This document shows positions 23,342-35,140 of a stretch of DNA of 64,000 nt, in pieces. The stretch is from Linnemannia elongata. Lineage: Eukaryota; Mortierellomycota; Mortierellomycetes; Mortierellales; Mortierellaceae. A program made the translations under genes and the position numbers. The notes below the pieces were generated by a model. It saw only the letters and a program-made list of their open reading frames with translations. It was not told the DNA's origin and searched no databases. Position 1 is the stretch's first letter; the number at the start of each line of letters is the position of its first letter. The DNA is taken from the NCBI GenBank assembly GCA_036320915.1, contig JAXBDG010000002.1:2232001-2296000 (forward strand), in the 5' to 3' direction.

Positions 23342-26300
23342 GTAGAAACTCGTTCAGATATCTTTTATTCGATTGAACTTTTTGATGAAAGATCGCGATA
23401 GTGTTCTCGATTCCCTAGAAAGTTCTTCGCGTCTTCTAAATCTTTACGAAAAAAAAAAAAAAAAAAAAGAAAAAAGTGAACGTGTGGTGCCTAGTGCTAT
23501 GGAAGGAAACAAAGTGCCAGACACAAGCGAGCGTACTTGAAAAAAAAAAAAAAAAAAAAAGGAATGCGACAACAGAAAGTGGCGTAACTCTTTTCAAACC
23601 TGCATCTTTTCTTCAGCTCTCCTCACCTTTCACTTGTAAAATAAAAATTGAAAAGGGGACAGATGGACGCGATTATACTTCTCTAGTGTTAGTTCTCCTT
23701 CCCTCGCTTCACCTCTTTTTTTTTTTTTTTCTTCTTCTCATCTCTATCCTCCAATAACCACTCAACCCCATCCCTATCCGAAAACATCCGGCGGTAAAAT
23801 CTAGCAAAGTGCCTCCCCTCCCTCCTAGTTCATTTTGCCCGTGAAAAGAAAATGAGCCCTAGATTATTATTTTTTTCATGCCTCGGAAACCGAGATACTT
23901 TCATTCATTGAGATATGTGTTTAACAAATGTCCGAGGTCTGAGTAACAGAAGATTTGAAGCTGGGGAAGGAGGAGAAGGAGAGACATGAAGAGGAGGATA
24001 AAGGTCGGACCGATTAAAGGTAATGCCGATGAACAAGTCTTGGCTACCTTGATGCTGTGTTCCTTGCGGCATGTAAGGAAGGATGCCTGTGCCTTCTGTG
24101 TGATAGGATGAAAGATAGTGTCAAAAGGAGTAAAGTTCAACTCAAACGCAAATGTATCGTGGGCGATCTCTTTTTTGTTGTCACGAATCTCGATCGATAA
24201 GAACGAGGAATCACGTATGAGTAAATTTTATCATTTGGAGGAGACTAGAGGGAGAAGGAGGAAGGAGAAAAGGACAGAGGATAATCATGCACCCCGCGAA
24301 ATACCTTTTGTTGTTCACAATTGCCAACGCTATTTTTCTCCTCCTCCTCCTTCTCAACCCGCGGGAAATTACGCGATCTTCAAAAATATCATGACAAAAG
24401 GACAACCAGCCAGCATCTCACAAACACACACTTGTGGAGTGTAAATAAATAAACAAAGCATGACATACATGGAGAGAGCACTGTTGGATTAGAGTCGCAA
24501 GAAAGGAGAGGAAGGTGAAGGTGAAAGAAGGAAAAACTATGGATCACAGCTTTGTCACCAAGGGTTGTAGCACGACCGGACTTCTTGGATCCATTTTTTT
24601 TGTATTGCAAATGGAAACAAGATGAATACCAGCCGAGCGAGGCAGACCAGTAAAAAAGGGGCGAGCTGAAGGATGCAAGCTAACGTTTGCACGAGTAAAC
24701 AAAGAAGCACGACTAGCAACCTGTTCTTTGTCTCCAAGGGGCGTCTGCATGTGCATTTTCTGTTTGCAGCTTTGACGTGGAGATTGTATCGATATTCCAC
24801 ACATATAACCTCTCTCGACCGGCACAATGTGCCCACATACTATTACATCCTCCTGCTGCTTTATGATATGTTCGCCATAGAGACCGCCCCTTCTTCTACT
24901 TGTTCTTTCTCCAGAATAACATGGCCTCGGTCTTGTTAAGGTATGGATCCGCGATCCTCCTTACAACAGCACCACCAGCAGGAATAATATCCTTTCGCTC
25001 TCATTTCTTTTTGCGCCCTACACACGACTCGTCGAAGAAAAGGGGAAAAAAAATGATTCCAGCATTGTGTCACCACACTCGTAAATACCAGAAGGAAGGA
25101 GAAAAGGAAGGAGGTAACAAGGTCCACTTTTATCGATCGAATACGTTTTTCCTCTTGTGTTCTTGCCCTTCACTTCTTGTTAGTATAATCGGCGTACATT
25201 ATCATCGCGTGAAAAGAAACGAACGGGCGAGGCAGAGTAAAAAGCAAGGAGTCGAATAGAAAATGAGAAGAGGATGGAGAGTGGCCAGGTTGGTCAGGCT
25301 TTAGGTCACAGCTGCTGAAAAATCATTGTTGTTAAAATGGAACGATGGGATGTGTCTGTGGGTCGAGAAGGATGAAGCAAGGAGAAGTTCGGATTTGATT
25401 TTTTTTTTTTTTTTTACAGTAAGAGACAACAATGTACGAACACAACTCAGGAACACAAACCATCGACAAAGAATTATAGTTTTCTATGCTTTGCTTGTTC
25501 TTTCTCCTTTACTTTACCACGGTGTCTTGGCTTATGTTACTCAATCGCTTATAATAATCTCGGAAGAACAAGGGACCACGCTCGTTCACTTTTTTTGATC
25601 GAGCGCTCAACGTGGGGAAAGGGAGAGTAAGAAGGGGAGGGGAAGAATGGCATGGCAGTGGAACGAAGGAGTTTTAAAATATAACATCATCTCAAAAAAA
25701 TAAAAAAGCTCCCTCCAGTCATTCATCAGATCCTTAGACGCACGCGGAAACTAAACGAGCTCTTGGGAAAATAAACCCCACCCTTCAGAGCAATCGAGAA
25801 GACAACAAAACGAACTGTATTGACAAGAATAACAAGATGGATAAGGAAGGGAACGGATCAAGGCACACACAAAACCATGAAAATGGCCCACCCACACCAT
25901 GACAACAACAACGACAACTCGTATCTCTGGCTCATTCTCTGTCAAATTCTTTTCATATCCAAACATATGTTTGAGCAAAGGTTATATTTGGCGGAGAAAG
26001 AGACATTACTCTAGTACCGTATCGCAAGTCCTCTTGGTGCACCCATTGTCGCCTCTCGTCGAACGCGGGAGAAAATTTAACAAGGAAGGGACAAATGGCA
26101 TGGGAACTGGGCGCAATCAGTTGTTGTCAAGAATCAATTCAATTGCGATCAAAGTTTTACCTTGCATAGAACATCAAAGAGGAACGGAGCGTGGACGGAA
26201 AGGAGGGAGAAGGGAACACATTCAATCGTGAAGAATAGGATGCACAAAAGAAACGGGTCAACCCAGAAAAAAAAAAAAAAAGAACAGCGCAGCGAGCCAA

Positions 26301-28006
26301 CAGAACACAACCTCGGCGAAATCCTTTACCATCACAAACAGATACAAGGTTCACTCACACATTCGTTTACTTGCTCGCTTGTATTCTATCACGAATTTCT
26401 CTAGGGAAGGAAGGGACAACAGCCTCGTTGTATGTTCCTTCATTTCCTCATTCTTGAGGGGTCCAGTCTCGACAGACGAAATGGATGTGGAAAAAAGGAG
26501 GCGAAGGGATATCGGGCTTGAGCGTGTGCCCACACTCAATCGCATCAATTGAAGGAGCACGAACGCGGTCCGTCTTCCGGAAAATAAAAAGAACAAGCGA
26601 GGGACGGAAAAGGATGGAAAAGGGGGAAAGAAAAAATTCTCCTAGTGCTGTCCGTTTGGTCACTTGCAAAAAAGAGCTGGGGAAAAGAAAATATGCCGAT
26701 GTGTGAAGTAGGGGGTGTGTATTTGTGTGTGTGTTGCGTCCAAGGCAACAGGTGTGTCTAGGGCAACGTATCCTTCTTGCTCTATGTTTTGGGATGTGGA
26801 GGAGGCAAGAGGGACGAGGATGTGTAACAAAAAACTGGTCGTGCGCGGGTCTCTTTGGTCCACGTTCCCTTACCCACCATCCCCTACTTTTTTTCACCCT
26901 ACACTTCAACAAGCATGTACGAACACTCCACTTTTGCTTTTTCCCTTTTTTGCTTTTGGATGTACTCATCAATTGAAGAGAGACACTCACTGATACCCGG
27001 TCTGACGCCCCCCTCTCGGTCTGTCAAGGAGGACAACAGCAAAAAGGTATGCACTGTACAATGAAAATAGAATGTAAAGGAATGCATAAGTAAGGTGCGT
27101 CGGGAAAATTTTGTCCTTATTACCCGTGAACGAAGAAAGATCCATGCCAATAAGAGTCATTACTTGTCGTTGTTGTTTATTTTCTTCTGGGCCCTTCCTT
27201 TAAGCTTCTTTTTTTTTTTTTTTTTTTCCCTTTCGCCTCTCGATACATAGACTTTGATGTTTCTATGCAACAATGCACGCGACATGTTCCAAGCTCTCTT
27301 TCTTTTAAGCGTGACCCTAGCAAGGAAAAGAGAGGGCTATTTCTTGATAATGTGTTTGTGTGTGTTAAGCACCAATTGGTTGAAAGAGAATGGATTCACT
27401 AATTTTCTCTTTGTTTACTTGTGTATGATCGCTCGCCAGAAATAAAGAAGGGGGAGCCTTGAGAGGGGAGGACAGACGGCTGACAAATGCAAAGATGTGG
27501 TGCAAAAAAATGATTTTATTTTATTCGCTCCCCGAAGAAATGACACCCTTCCCTTCACCATTCGAACCCACCGTGTCTGTCCAGAAAGGGTAACGATTCC
27601 CTCTTTTATTTCTTCCATCCAGCCAGATGGCGCCGAGGAATTTGGGGTTCGCTAAATCCATGGGCCAACTCTCACAATCTGCTCGTCAAAAGAAAAACTT
27701 AAAGCCAATTGACGCTCACTCATTCACTCAGGATTAGTGCCGCAGTCCAGTCGCACAGAAGCACTATGACACCCTCTTCCTTCCTTGTACCTTCTATCCA
27801 TCTTTCTGATTTCTGTTTCCCGCTCATGTAAAAAAAATAAACACAAATAACGACAAAAAAAAAAATAGCTGCGCAGATCGTGTGTGGTCGGGTGTGGAAG
27901 GGGCGTCATATATCAATCGTGCAATTGAGAAGAAAAAAAAGATGGGCTAAGGACAGGGGAGAGTGTCAAATCCTGACTTTTCTGTTGGACAAGAGCACGT
28001 CAATCG

Positions 28007-28040
<34 letters not shown>
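28007..28040 (+). repeat. A34 homopolymer
   Basis: Uninterrupted run of 34 A within the gene desert. It could be the tail of a retroposed sequence or simple slippage. Confidence 0.8.
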
Positions 28041-28042
<2 letters not shown>

Positions 28043-29238
28043 CTCGACCGTACACAAGTGTAACAACAGTTTTATTAGCGGTCGATCTATTTTGACGCCA
28101 TCGTCTGAGTGTTCTTTTCTTTTTCCTAGAAACAATGGGGATTGAACGACGAGGTAAGCATCGTGCTCCTCTTTTTTTTTTCCACTTTTTCCCCTGAGCG
28201 GAACTCGAACAACACAAAAGCCCCACTCACATAACACGCAATTTACTCACAACGCTCACTTGTATCAATTGAAAACAAAAATCACTAGAGTTTCTCGGAT
28301 AATCAGAACTCCTTTTGTTCTAAGAACAAGAGAAAAGGGGACAAAAACATCCAGCACATAAGAGGCAACCCATGGTGTGCGGGGAAAGAAATAAAAAATG
28401 GAAAGAGATGTCATGTACCCGAATGAGAGAGTTTTCTTCTTGGTGGTCCTGTCGGGGGTCGGACCAATTGGAGGGATACCGACCGAACTACTTCCCTCTC
28501 TAGTCAGTGAGGGCGGAGGCTAGTTAAATGGATAGAGACGAGGAGCGAAAAGCAGGCAGCATGCCATTCAAGGGAAAATTGAGACTCTCCGCTTGGCTTT
28601 TCATTGGCGCCCATACCAGCAAGGTTTTCTTTTTTGTATTTTCGTTGCCTCTCTGGGCAGGTTGCAAAGTTACCTTCTGCGCAGAGAAAATAGGAGATAA
28701 AATACAATGGGGTCTCTTAGTCTTTTTTTTTTTATTACTCTTTTAGGGCTAATGGTACAACCAAGGTCACAGAGGGTGGAAGATAGGGAGATATGGTTGC
28801 CCGCGAGTCTGCTGGCTTAACGCGTTAGCGAAAGCCCTCTACTTCTCTCAGTCTATCCCTAACCCAAAGGGGTAGTGATAATCTGATTGTCAAGCTGACT
28901 CCTCAACAAGCATATCAGGGTTCATAGTAAAGAACCGCAACAACAACAACAAAAAAAAAAAAAAAAAAAAGAGCCAGATATGGATACGATGACTCCTCCT
29001 CTTCCTTCTATTCCACTGTTTCCACTACGATCGACTCAACTGAACTGTAAGAGAGATGTTTTAAAGGTAAGGTTCCCTTCACGAGGGCCCGATAGTTTGG
29101 TTTTTGTGCTTACGAGCTGGGAATGAAGATTCCCCTTCCCCGGATCGGTATCGTGTTCGTAGGGCTAGCAGGAATGAAGAAATATAGATTTTGCTTTGAT
29201 TAGTAATTCGGCGCGAAAGATTTCGTTGGCGCAAGGGG

Positions 29239-29498
29239 GGTGTCATAGCAGGGTGTCATAATAAAGAGCAGCGGAGGGGAAGGAGGGGGTGTCATTGAGG
29301 GTGTCATTTTCAGCATGAGTTGAACACAAATCAATTTTGAACAAACGGAGGTGCAAGAGGGGTGTCATCGAAGGTGTCATTTGGCATCTATCTGCTCAAT
29401 TGAACGATATCGAAAAAAACAATGCAGCACAAACCTCAATTGAACGAAGAGAAAGGAAGGGGGTATCATAGGAGGATAATGAGAGAAGGGGGTGTCAT
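29239..29498 (+). promoter_or_regulatory. Cluster of GGTGTCAT motifs
   Basis: Seven exact GGTGTCAT octamers occur within 260 bases (starts 29239, 29252, 29288, 29300, 29361, 29373 and 29491), with a degenerate GGTATCAT at 29462. Six form three pairs at centre spacing 13, 12 and 12 bases. More copies lie at 30608 (plus) and on the minus strand at 27540, 27766 and 30914. Two TCAATTGA palindromes (29396, 29436) sit inside the cluster. The arrangement suggests binding sites for a dimeric regulator; the protein is unknown. Confidence 0.55.
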
Positions 29499-31193
29499 AG
29501 AACAAGTCTGTGAGTGGACAACCAAGAAAGAACAATCGAGATGAAAGGAAAAATCGAACGAGAACCCCTTTCCCTTCGAGCTTGGACTCTTTGTCACAAT
29601 TGTACCATTGTACCGAAGAAGATTAAGAAAAGGCTACGCGATATGCTGGGATGGATGTGTCACTTCAATCCCTCCACACACAATGGTGTGTTTACCACGA
29701 CAATCGCCACCAATGGACTCTATTGGCAACTAACGAAAAATGTAATAAACAAGCGACATCAGCAACGATGATACGCTTGAGCGCAGTACACGGCGTTGCG
29801 TTGTTAATAGAAATGATGCTTACCATGGATGAAAATCTCATAACGGCGTGAAGCCACCGTTACTTACGTATCTATTCCCTTACGCACGCCGCCTATTCTT
29901 CTTGTCTAACAAAAGCACACCGCCACCTTTCCTTTTTTTTTTAGTTCTTTGTGTGCTCACACTCATCATAATTGGTAATACCGCAAGCAAGAAAGGAAGG
30001 ATGCTTGGTGTTTCTGTTACATGGCCCTTTTGTAATACACTAACAACGAGAAACAAGCCTCATTTCTATCGTGTGCGGGAGAATAACATTCAAAAGGGCA
30101 TGTAAATAACAAGAGGAAGATCGAGGGTTCATCGTTGGGTGTGTGAACGTGAAAAGGAAAATGCAGGAACAAAGGAGTAGAAGGCATGACTAATTGCAAG
30201 AAAGAAAGAAAAAGGAAGAGAAAATGCGATCTACCATGTATGTCCTCTTGGATCGCCTGTGTGAGCGATGGTATGGGAAAGAGAGAGAGAGACATAGAGC
30301 GGGGGGCTGAGTCCGTTGCAGTTTGCAGTTGGTTCTATGTGGGCCAGGCGGCCAAAGGCAAAACGCATTTAGCTATACTTCCCTCCAGCAGTATGTCTGA
30401 CAATGGATGTGTATTCAGACATTAGTAATTGAAAGGAGAGGAGCAAAGGGATGGCATCAAAGTGAACAGAAATGAGAAGTGAGGGGTTGTGTGTATTTGT
30501 CATTTGTGTTGTCAATTGACATTTTTTGTTTCGCTTTGACCTTGTGTGGGAGCAGCGTGGTATTTAGGATGGGCAAGTCGTACAGCGTGGACTAATGAAA
30601 ACAGAGGGGTGTCATCGAAAAAAAAAGATGTGCGCCGCGCTGATTCATTGCCTTTTCTGTTTTTTGAATTGGATGGAATAAAAGAGATGATAATTGAATG
30701 GAAGTGAGTACTCTCATCGGGGAATAATAATGTATTCTGGAACTTTACACGATTGGCGCATGGCTACCAGAACCTCGTCTGTTTGTGGTTGTATACATTT
30801 TTACATTATTTTGCACGACTGTGCAATTCGAAGCATACACAAAAGATGACTCGAAAACCTTGTTTATTCTTGTTTGTCTTCGCTGCTGCTGCTGTTGTGT
30901 GCTGCTCTCGTCGATGACACCCCTCTTTTTTTACTTTTGCTGCTGTTGTTCCTTCACCTTCGTTGTTGTATTCAATGGAGCTGATATTCTGTTTGTTTCC
31001 TTTGTTTGTTTGTTTGCTTGATTGTTTGTTTGTTTGCCTGTCTGTCTGTCTACAATACCCTTGTCTTTTTTTGCTTGCCTTGTTTGTAAGTATGCTGTAA
31101 AGACGTGTGAGTGTGAGCTGTATGTATTTGTCCAGGGTGAAGGCCATCCCCTCGTCTTTTCTGATTTCTTTGCAGTCAAACAAAAAAAAGTCG

Positions 31194-31200
31194 TATAAAA
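31194..31200 (+). promoter_or_regulatory. TATA box of alpha-arrestin gene
   Basis: TATAAAA about 470 bases before the start codon. A leader intron (donor 31484, acceptor ending 31601) shortens the predicted mRNA leader by 118 bases. Confidence 0.55.
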
Positions 31201-31483
31201 GCAGATCCCTTCGCCCAGTTCTCTTTTCCAAAAGACAAAAAGTGAATTATCCATTGTCACATCTTTCATTCATATCGATAACAAAAGCATACTCTGCATA
31301 CAGCCAGCAACCACAGCAACAACATCCGTACACACATATATACACACATCCAACAATAACATCAATCCATACACAAAAAACACATAAAAAGTATTAAAAA
31401 CCACTTCACCTTCACCACAAACCACCAATACCCCCCCCCCCCCAAAAACCTGTTCTTCTCGCATCCCTCGATCTCGCAAGCAG

Positions 31484-31601
31484 GTAAATATCATCTCCCA
31501 ATTGACTCGTCCATCTCTACAATAGCCACATAAAAATGCATACGCCCAACCCCCGGAACATTCATCGCTCACCACCTCCCTTCACTTTTTGTTGTTCATA
31601 G
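31484..31601 (+). other. Probable 5' UTR intron of alpha-arrestin gene
   Basis: CAG|GTAAATATC donor and TTCATAG acceptor, 118 bases, in a non-coding leader. The size and signals match the coding introns in the window. Confidence 0.5.
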
Positions 31602-31661
31602 ACCCTCTTCTTCACTCATACCCTTTTTCCCACTTTCAACAACAACACCACCTCACCAACA

Positions 31662-33455
31662 ATGACTGCAACCATGAAGATCGAGCTCAAGGACGACTTT
31701 ATTGTCCTCCCTCACCCCTCATTCATTCAGTCTGAGACTCCTTCCGTCCCAGGCTCTCCCATGACCACTTCCATGAGCATGGCTTCGCCCAGCCGCACCA
31801 TGTCCTTTGGTGGCGCATCCTTTGCCTCGACTCTTCCTTCTTCCACCACGTCTGCTCGCTCCTCCTTTGACCTTGAGCAAACCTCTTCTGCCCCTACGTC
31901 TCCTGCGCCCGGAACTACTCTTCTCAAGGGTAACCTGGTCTTGACTCTCTCCAAGCCCACCAAGGTTGCATCGTTGGCCATTTCTCTTAATGGCTCGACC
32001 CACATTGCCTTCCTCGGACCCGGCAAGCGCGCCCACTCGTCTCGCCACTTCTTCCGCACCCAGCAGTTCCTGATCGAGCCCCGCGCCAACTCTGAGCTTT
32101 ACACTCAGCTGCCCAAGGATACTATTTCTTACCCCTTTGCGATCGAGCTTCCCAATAGCTTGCCCTCGTCTATCTCAACCCCTCACGGCGGCACTGTCTA
32201 CCGCATGACTGCTGTTCTGACCATGGCCAAGAGCTCCAGCATCATGTCGTTCTTGTCCAACGGTACCACCATTGCGACCTCGGCCACTGTTCAGTTGTAC
32301 CGTGCTCCCCGTAACTTTACAACTGAAACTGACGGCGATGAAGAAGAATTGGAATGCGGGGTCGAATTCGCCGGCGTTGACGGCGTGACCGAGACGGATC
32401 ATCCCGAGACTGTTGACGCGAACGAGCACGAGATTGTTCCTGCAACGGTCAAGCATACCTGGGCTGGTCAGGTTGAGGCCACTGTTGCCATCCCTTTCAC
32501 CCGCCTTCCTCCTCAAGCCAAGCCCGATTTGCACCTCCGCGTTCGCGTCTTGCGCGAGGGTTTGAACATTAAGTCGATGCAGGCAGCTCTCTGGGAGCGA
32601 GCCATTTTCCGAGTGCAGAAGGCTGGCACTCCTCCTGGCAGCAAGAAGTACATCATGGGCGTCCGTGAGCGAGCTGTGAGTGCCCAACGATGTGACTCTG
32701 GCTGGCAGAACGAGTCGATTACAGGACAGGTCCCCCACACGTTTGAAAAGGTGGTTCTCTTTTCAATCCCGACCGCTGCTCGATCCTACAAGGAGCTGTA
32801 CTCTTCTCGCACCTGCAACCCCTCGACTTACTCCAACCTCGCCAACCGCATGAAGAACGAGCGCTTCTACCACTATAACCCCCAGCGTGGTCAGCACTCC
32901 AAGAAGGAGATGGAGATTGAAGATTCCGAATTTGGCGAGATATCCATTGAGATCCAGCACTTTATCCGCTACTCACTCTTTGTGACAGGATCGGTCGACC
33001 AGACAGGAAAGACTATCTCCACCCCTGTCGAGCGCGTTCTCGGATCGGTTCCCGTCATTGTCTTTGGAGTTCCCTCAGGACCCCAATGTGACCTTACCGG
33101 ACTTCCGACCTACTTGTACTCATTCTCGACCTCGCGTGTCTCGTTTGAGGAGGCTCAGGATTACGAGCTCGAGGCTGCAGCCGCAGCAGGAACTGGAGGG
33201 AACGAATTTGGAGAGGACTTTGATGGATCTCGTGTCGGTCCTCTCTACGGCGCCTATGAGGACGACGATGCCTTCATGTCTATGATGGGCCTCCGTGGCA
33301 GTCGAACTCCTCCCAGTTACGAGGATACCATCGGTCGCCCTTCGTTGGATGCCTCGGTCCTGGAGATGCAGGAGCATCGCTTATTAGGATCCTCGTCTCG
33401 TTCGGCCGACTACTCGAGAGTGCCACCTTATAGCGTCCTTGGTCTTACTCGCTAA
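31662..33455 (+). CDS. Alpha-arrestin-like protein with PPxY motif
   Basis: Single-exon protein of 597 residues. After a short start that includes a Ser/Thr/Pro-rich insert (about 25-85), the arrestin N-domain is visible (L-L-K-G-N-L-V-L-T-L, I-S-L-N-G-S, L-P-x-D-T-I-S-Y-P-F-A-I-E-L-P). The arrestin C-domain follows (about 260-500), with I-E-I-Q-H-F-I-R-Y-S-L-F-V-T-G and V-P-V-I-V-F-G-V-P. The C-tail contains P-P-S-Y at 550-553 and a V-P-P-Y variant at 587-590, docking sites for the WW domains of Rsp5/NEDD4 ubiquitin ligases. Proteins of this class recruit the ligase to plasma-membrane transporters and so control nutrient-dependent endocytosis. Codon use is C-ending-biased, suggesting good expression. 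The very long upstream region and leader intron suggest complex control. Confidence 0.85.
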   Translation: MTATMKIELKDDFIVLPHPSFIQSETPSVPGSPMTTSMSMASPSRTMSFGGASFASTLPSSTTSARSSFDLEQTSSAPTSPAPGTTLLKGNLVLTLSKPTKVASLAISLNGSTHIAFLGPGKRAHSSRHFFRTQQFLIEPRANSELYTQLPKDTISYPFAIELPNSLPSSISTPHGGTVYRMTAVLTMAKSSSIMSFLSNGTTIATSATVQLYRAPRNFTTETDGDEEELECGVEFAGVDGVTETDHPETVDANEHEIVPATVKHTWAGQVEATVAIPFTRLPPQAKPDLHLRVRVLREGLNIKSMQAALWERAIFRVQKAGTPPGSKKYIMGVRERAVSAQRCDSGWQNESITGQVPHTFEKVVLFSIPTAARSYKELYSSRTCNPSTYSNLANRMKNERFYHYNPQRGQHSKKEMEIEDSEFGEISIEIQHFIRYSLFVTGSVDQTGKTISTPVERVLGSVPVIVFGVPSGPQCDLTGLPTYLYSFSTSRVSFEEAQDYELEAAAAAGTGGNEFGEDFDGSRVGPLYGAYEDDDAFMSMMGLRGSRTPPSYEDTIGRPSLDASVLEMQEHRLLGSSSRSADYSRVPPYSVLGLTR

Positions 33456-34360
33456 AATGGATCCGCATATCGACTTCCGCAACTCCTCCCCCTCCTCTCC
33501 TGGTTGGATCTTAATGGACCCAACGCCTCCTTCCCTCCCCCTCTTTTCCGAACGACCCTTCAATGGGTCTATCGACGGAGGCAAGAGGAAGAAGCGAAAA
33601 CAAGGAATCAAAAAACACACCCTTCGACAACCATCGATAAGTGCGAACACCTCCCTCTGACCTGGATCTCCAACTCATACTCAGGAAAAGATGAACCCCA
33701 CTTTTTCTTCTTTTCTTTTTGAGTGTTCTTTTCCAACTCCCTTTGTTCGCCGTCCATCTGTCCACGTTTTTTTTATTCCACTTCATTGTTTTTGTTATCA
33801 ATTGGTTCACACCCCTTTCTTGCTCATCTTTTTCTTCACCTTCCATCTCCCCCTCCGGAGATTTTTTGTTTGTTTGTTGAGGACAACATGCCGCTCGGAC
33901 AACCTTTTTTTTTTTTCCTTCCGGCTCACGTTTTTTGTCACCCACTTACACTTAGAACAGAGCGCTCTCCTCTTTGTTTGACTGTTTGTTATCCATCCTT
34001 ATCCATCCTAATCCGGCGACATATCTCACTCTTTTTCCCATTTCCATCGACTCCTTGTCTGGATCGCAGATATGCCATTTGGGATACTTTTCTTGGAACT
34101 CACATACATACAACCCCTACCCTCCTTCTTTGTCTTCTTGATATTTATTTCATTTCACTCAGTCTATCCGCCCGTCGCGTTAACACCACCATCCTTTCTT
34201 TATGACCACGCCTTCTCACGCCATCATCACACCCACCGCTATCGCTTCAGGTACAATCGGGTGAAATCCTATTTTTATCATAAAGATCTACCTCCCTTTC
34301 CCCCCACCGAAGATCGACGCCTCGATGTGGTCCTCTTAGTTTTAGAGAACTAGATAGTCC
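33456..34360 (+). other. 3' flank of alpha-arrestin gene, T-rich
   Basis: T-rich and C/T-rich sequence with several overlapping low-complexity frames in all phases. No conserved motif is seen. The start is probably 3' UTR; its end is not determinable. Confidence 0.45.
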
Positions 34361-34494
34361 CGTTGAAAGTTGTCTTGAATACAAATGATATTTTATTCTT
34401 ACGAATTCAATCGTCCCGCATGCTTATTTCGTTTTACCTTATGCGAGTTGACTATTCTTATTTCTTTTTATTTTATCTCGCGTGGGCGAAATCC

Positions 34495-34935
34495 CAATTA
34501 CCACCCGCCTCTGCCTCTGCCTTGGTGATGTTGACCAAGGCTTTTGTGAGTTGAGTGGTGGTTAGGGAAAGGTTACGACTACTGCCTTCGGTGACGTAAT
34601 TCAAGCGCATGTTCACTGATATAATGTAGCATATCAATGATGTCGCGTCAACCCACCTTTCTATCCGTTCCTATTACAGGCTTTACCTGAGGCGGGCAAG
34701 ATGAACGAGAGATACATTGCCTACATGCGCCAGAATCGTGATGGCTCGTTCTCCTTAAAGCTGTGCGGCATCCTGGTCAACTCATCTGACGCTTAGGCTT
34801 TCGCACAGGTTCTACTGAAGAATTTAGGCGAGAAGGGCGTGTTCTTTAAAAACCCGCCTATCCAACCTCTCGGCAAGGAACGGATGGAGAGCTGGAAAGA
34901 TGCCATTCAAGATATATGTAGATTAGCCATTTTCC
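34495..34935 (+). pseudogene. Decayed gene fragment with in-frame stop, unidentified
   Basis: One frame reads as ordinary protein, not low complexity. A first block (A-S-A-L-V-M-L-T-K-A-F) ends at a plausible GTGAGT donor near 34543. After a TTACAG acceptor at 34679 the frame continues A-L-P-E-A-G-K-M-N-E-R-Y-I-A-Y-M-R-Q-N, runs into TAG at 34794-34796, and resumes in the same frame as A-F-A-Q-V-L-L-K-N-L-G, V-F-F-K-N-P-P-I and W-K-D-A-I-Q-D-I. No family is recognised. It may be the remnant of a gene whose other exons are lost, or the stop may lie in an intron I cannot see. Confidence 0.4.
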
Positions 34936-35140
34936 CTTCCTATAGACGCATTTCAAGTTCAGTTACAGAGTTAATCCGCCTCAATTCTGCGTGGTTTTGG
35001 CACATAGCGCCAATACAAGCGAGATCTTCATCCCTTCGCCTATTGACGTACGATATCCCAGGTAACTGGTGTGACGAGCGAGATCGAGGCGCAATAGACT
35101 CTAGAGCGCGCTTTAGAGAGAGGTGCATTTTCCTTCAAGT

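Larger units (their letters stand above)
22663..31193. other. 8.5-kb gene desert upstream of the alpha-arrestin gene
   Basis: No reading frame in this stretch shows a recognisable domain, splice-consistent conservation or normal amino-acid composition. The longest (26448-26990, minus, 180 codons) is Phe/Pro/His/Ser-rich low complexity. The plus strand is purine-rich over long distances, punctuated by homopolymers (T46 at 23094-23139, T29 at 23311-23339, A20 at 23449-23468, A21 at 23540-23560, A34 at 28007-28040) and repeated short motifs listed separately. The most economical reading is an extended regulatory region, possibly with unannotated noncoding transcripts. Confidence 0.5.

Noticed and set aside
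26448..26990. 180-codon minus-strand frame in the gene desert
   Set aside because: Low-complexity Phe/Pro/His/Ser content derived from purine/pyrimidine strand bias; overlapped by open frames in other phases.
27555..27580. ATTCGAACC, similar to a tRNA T-loop (minus strand)
   Set aside because: No matching A-box, anticodon arm or acceptor stem could be built around it; no tRNA was found in the window.
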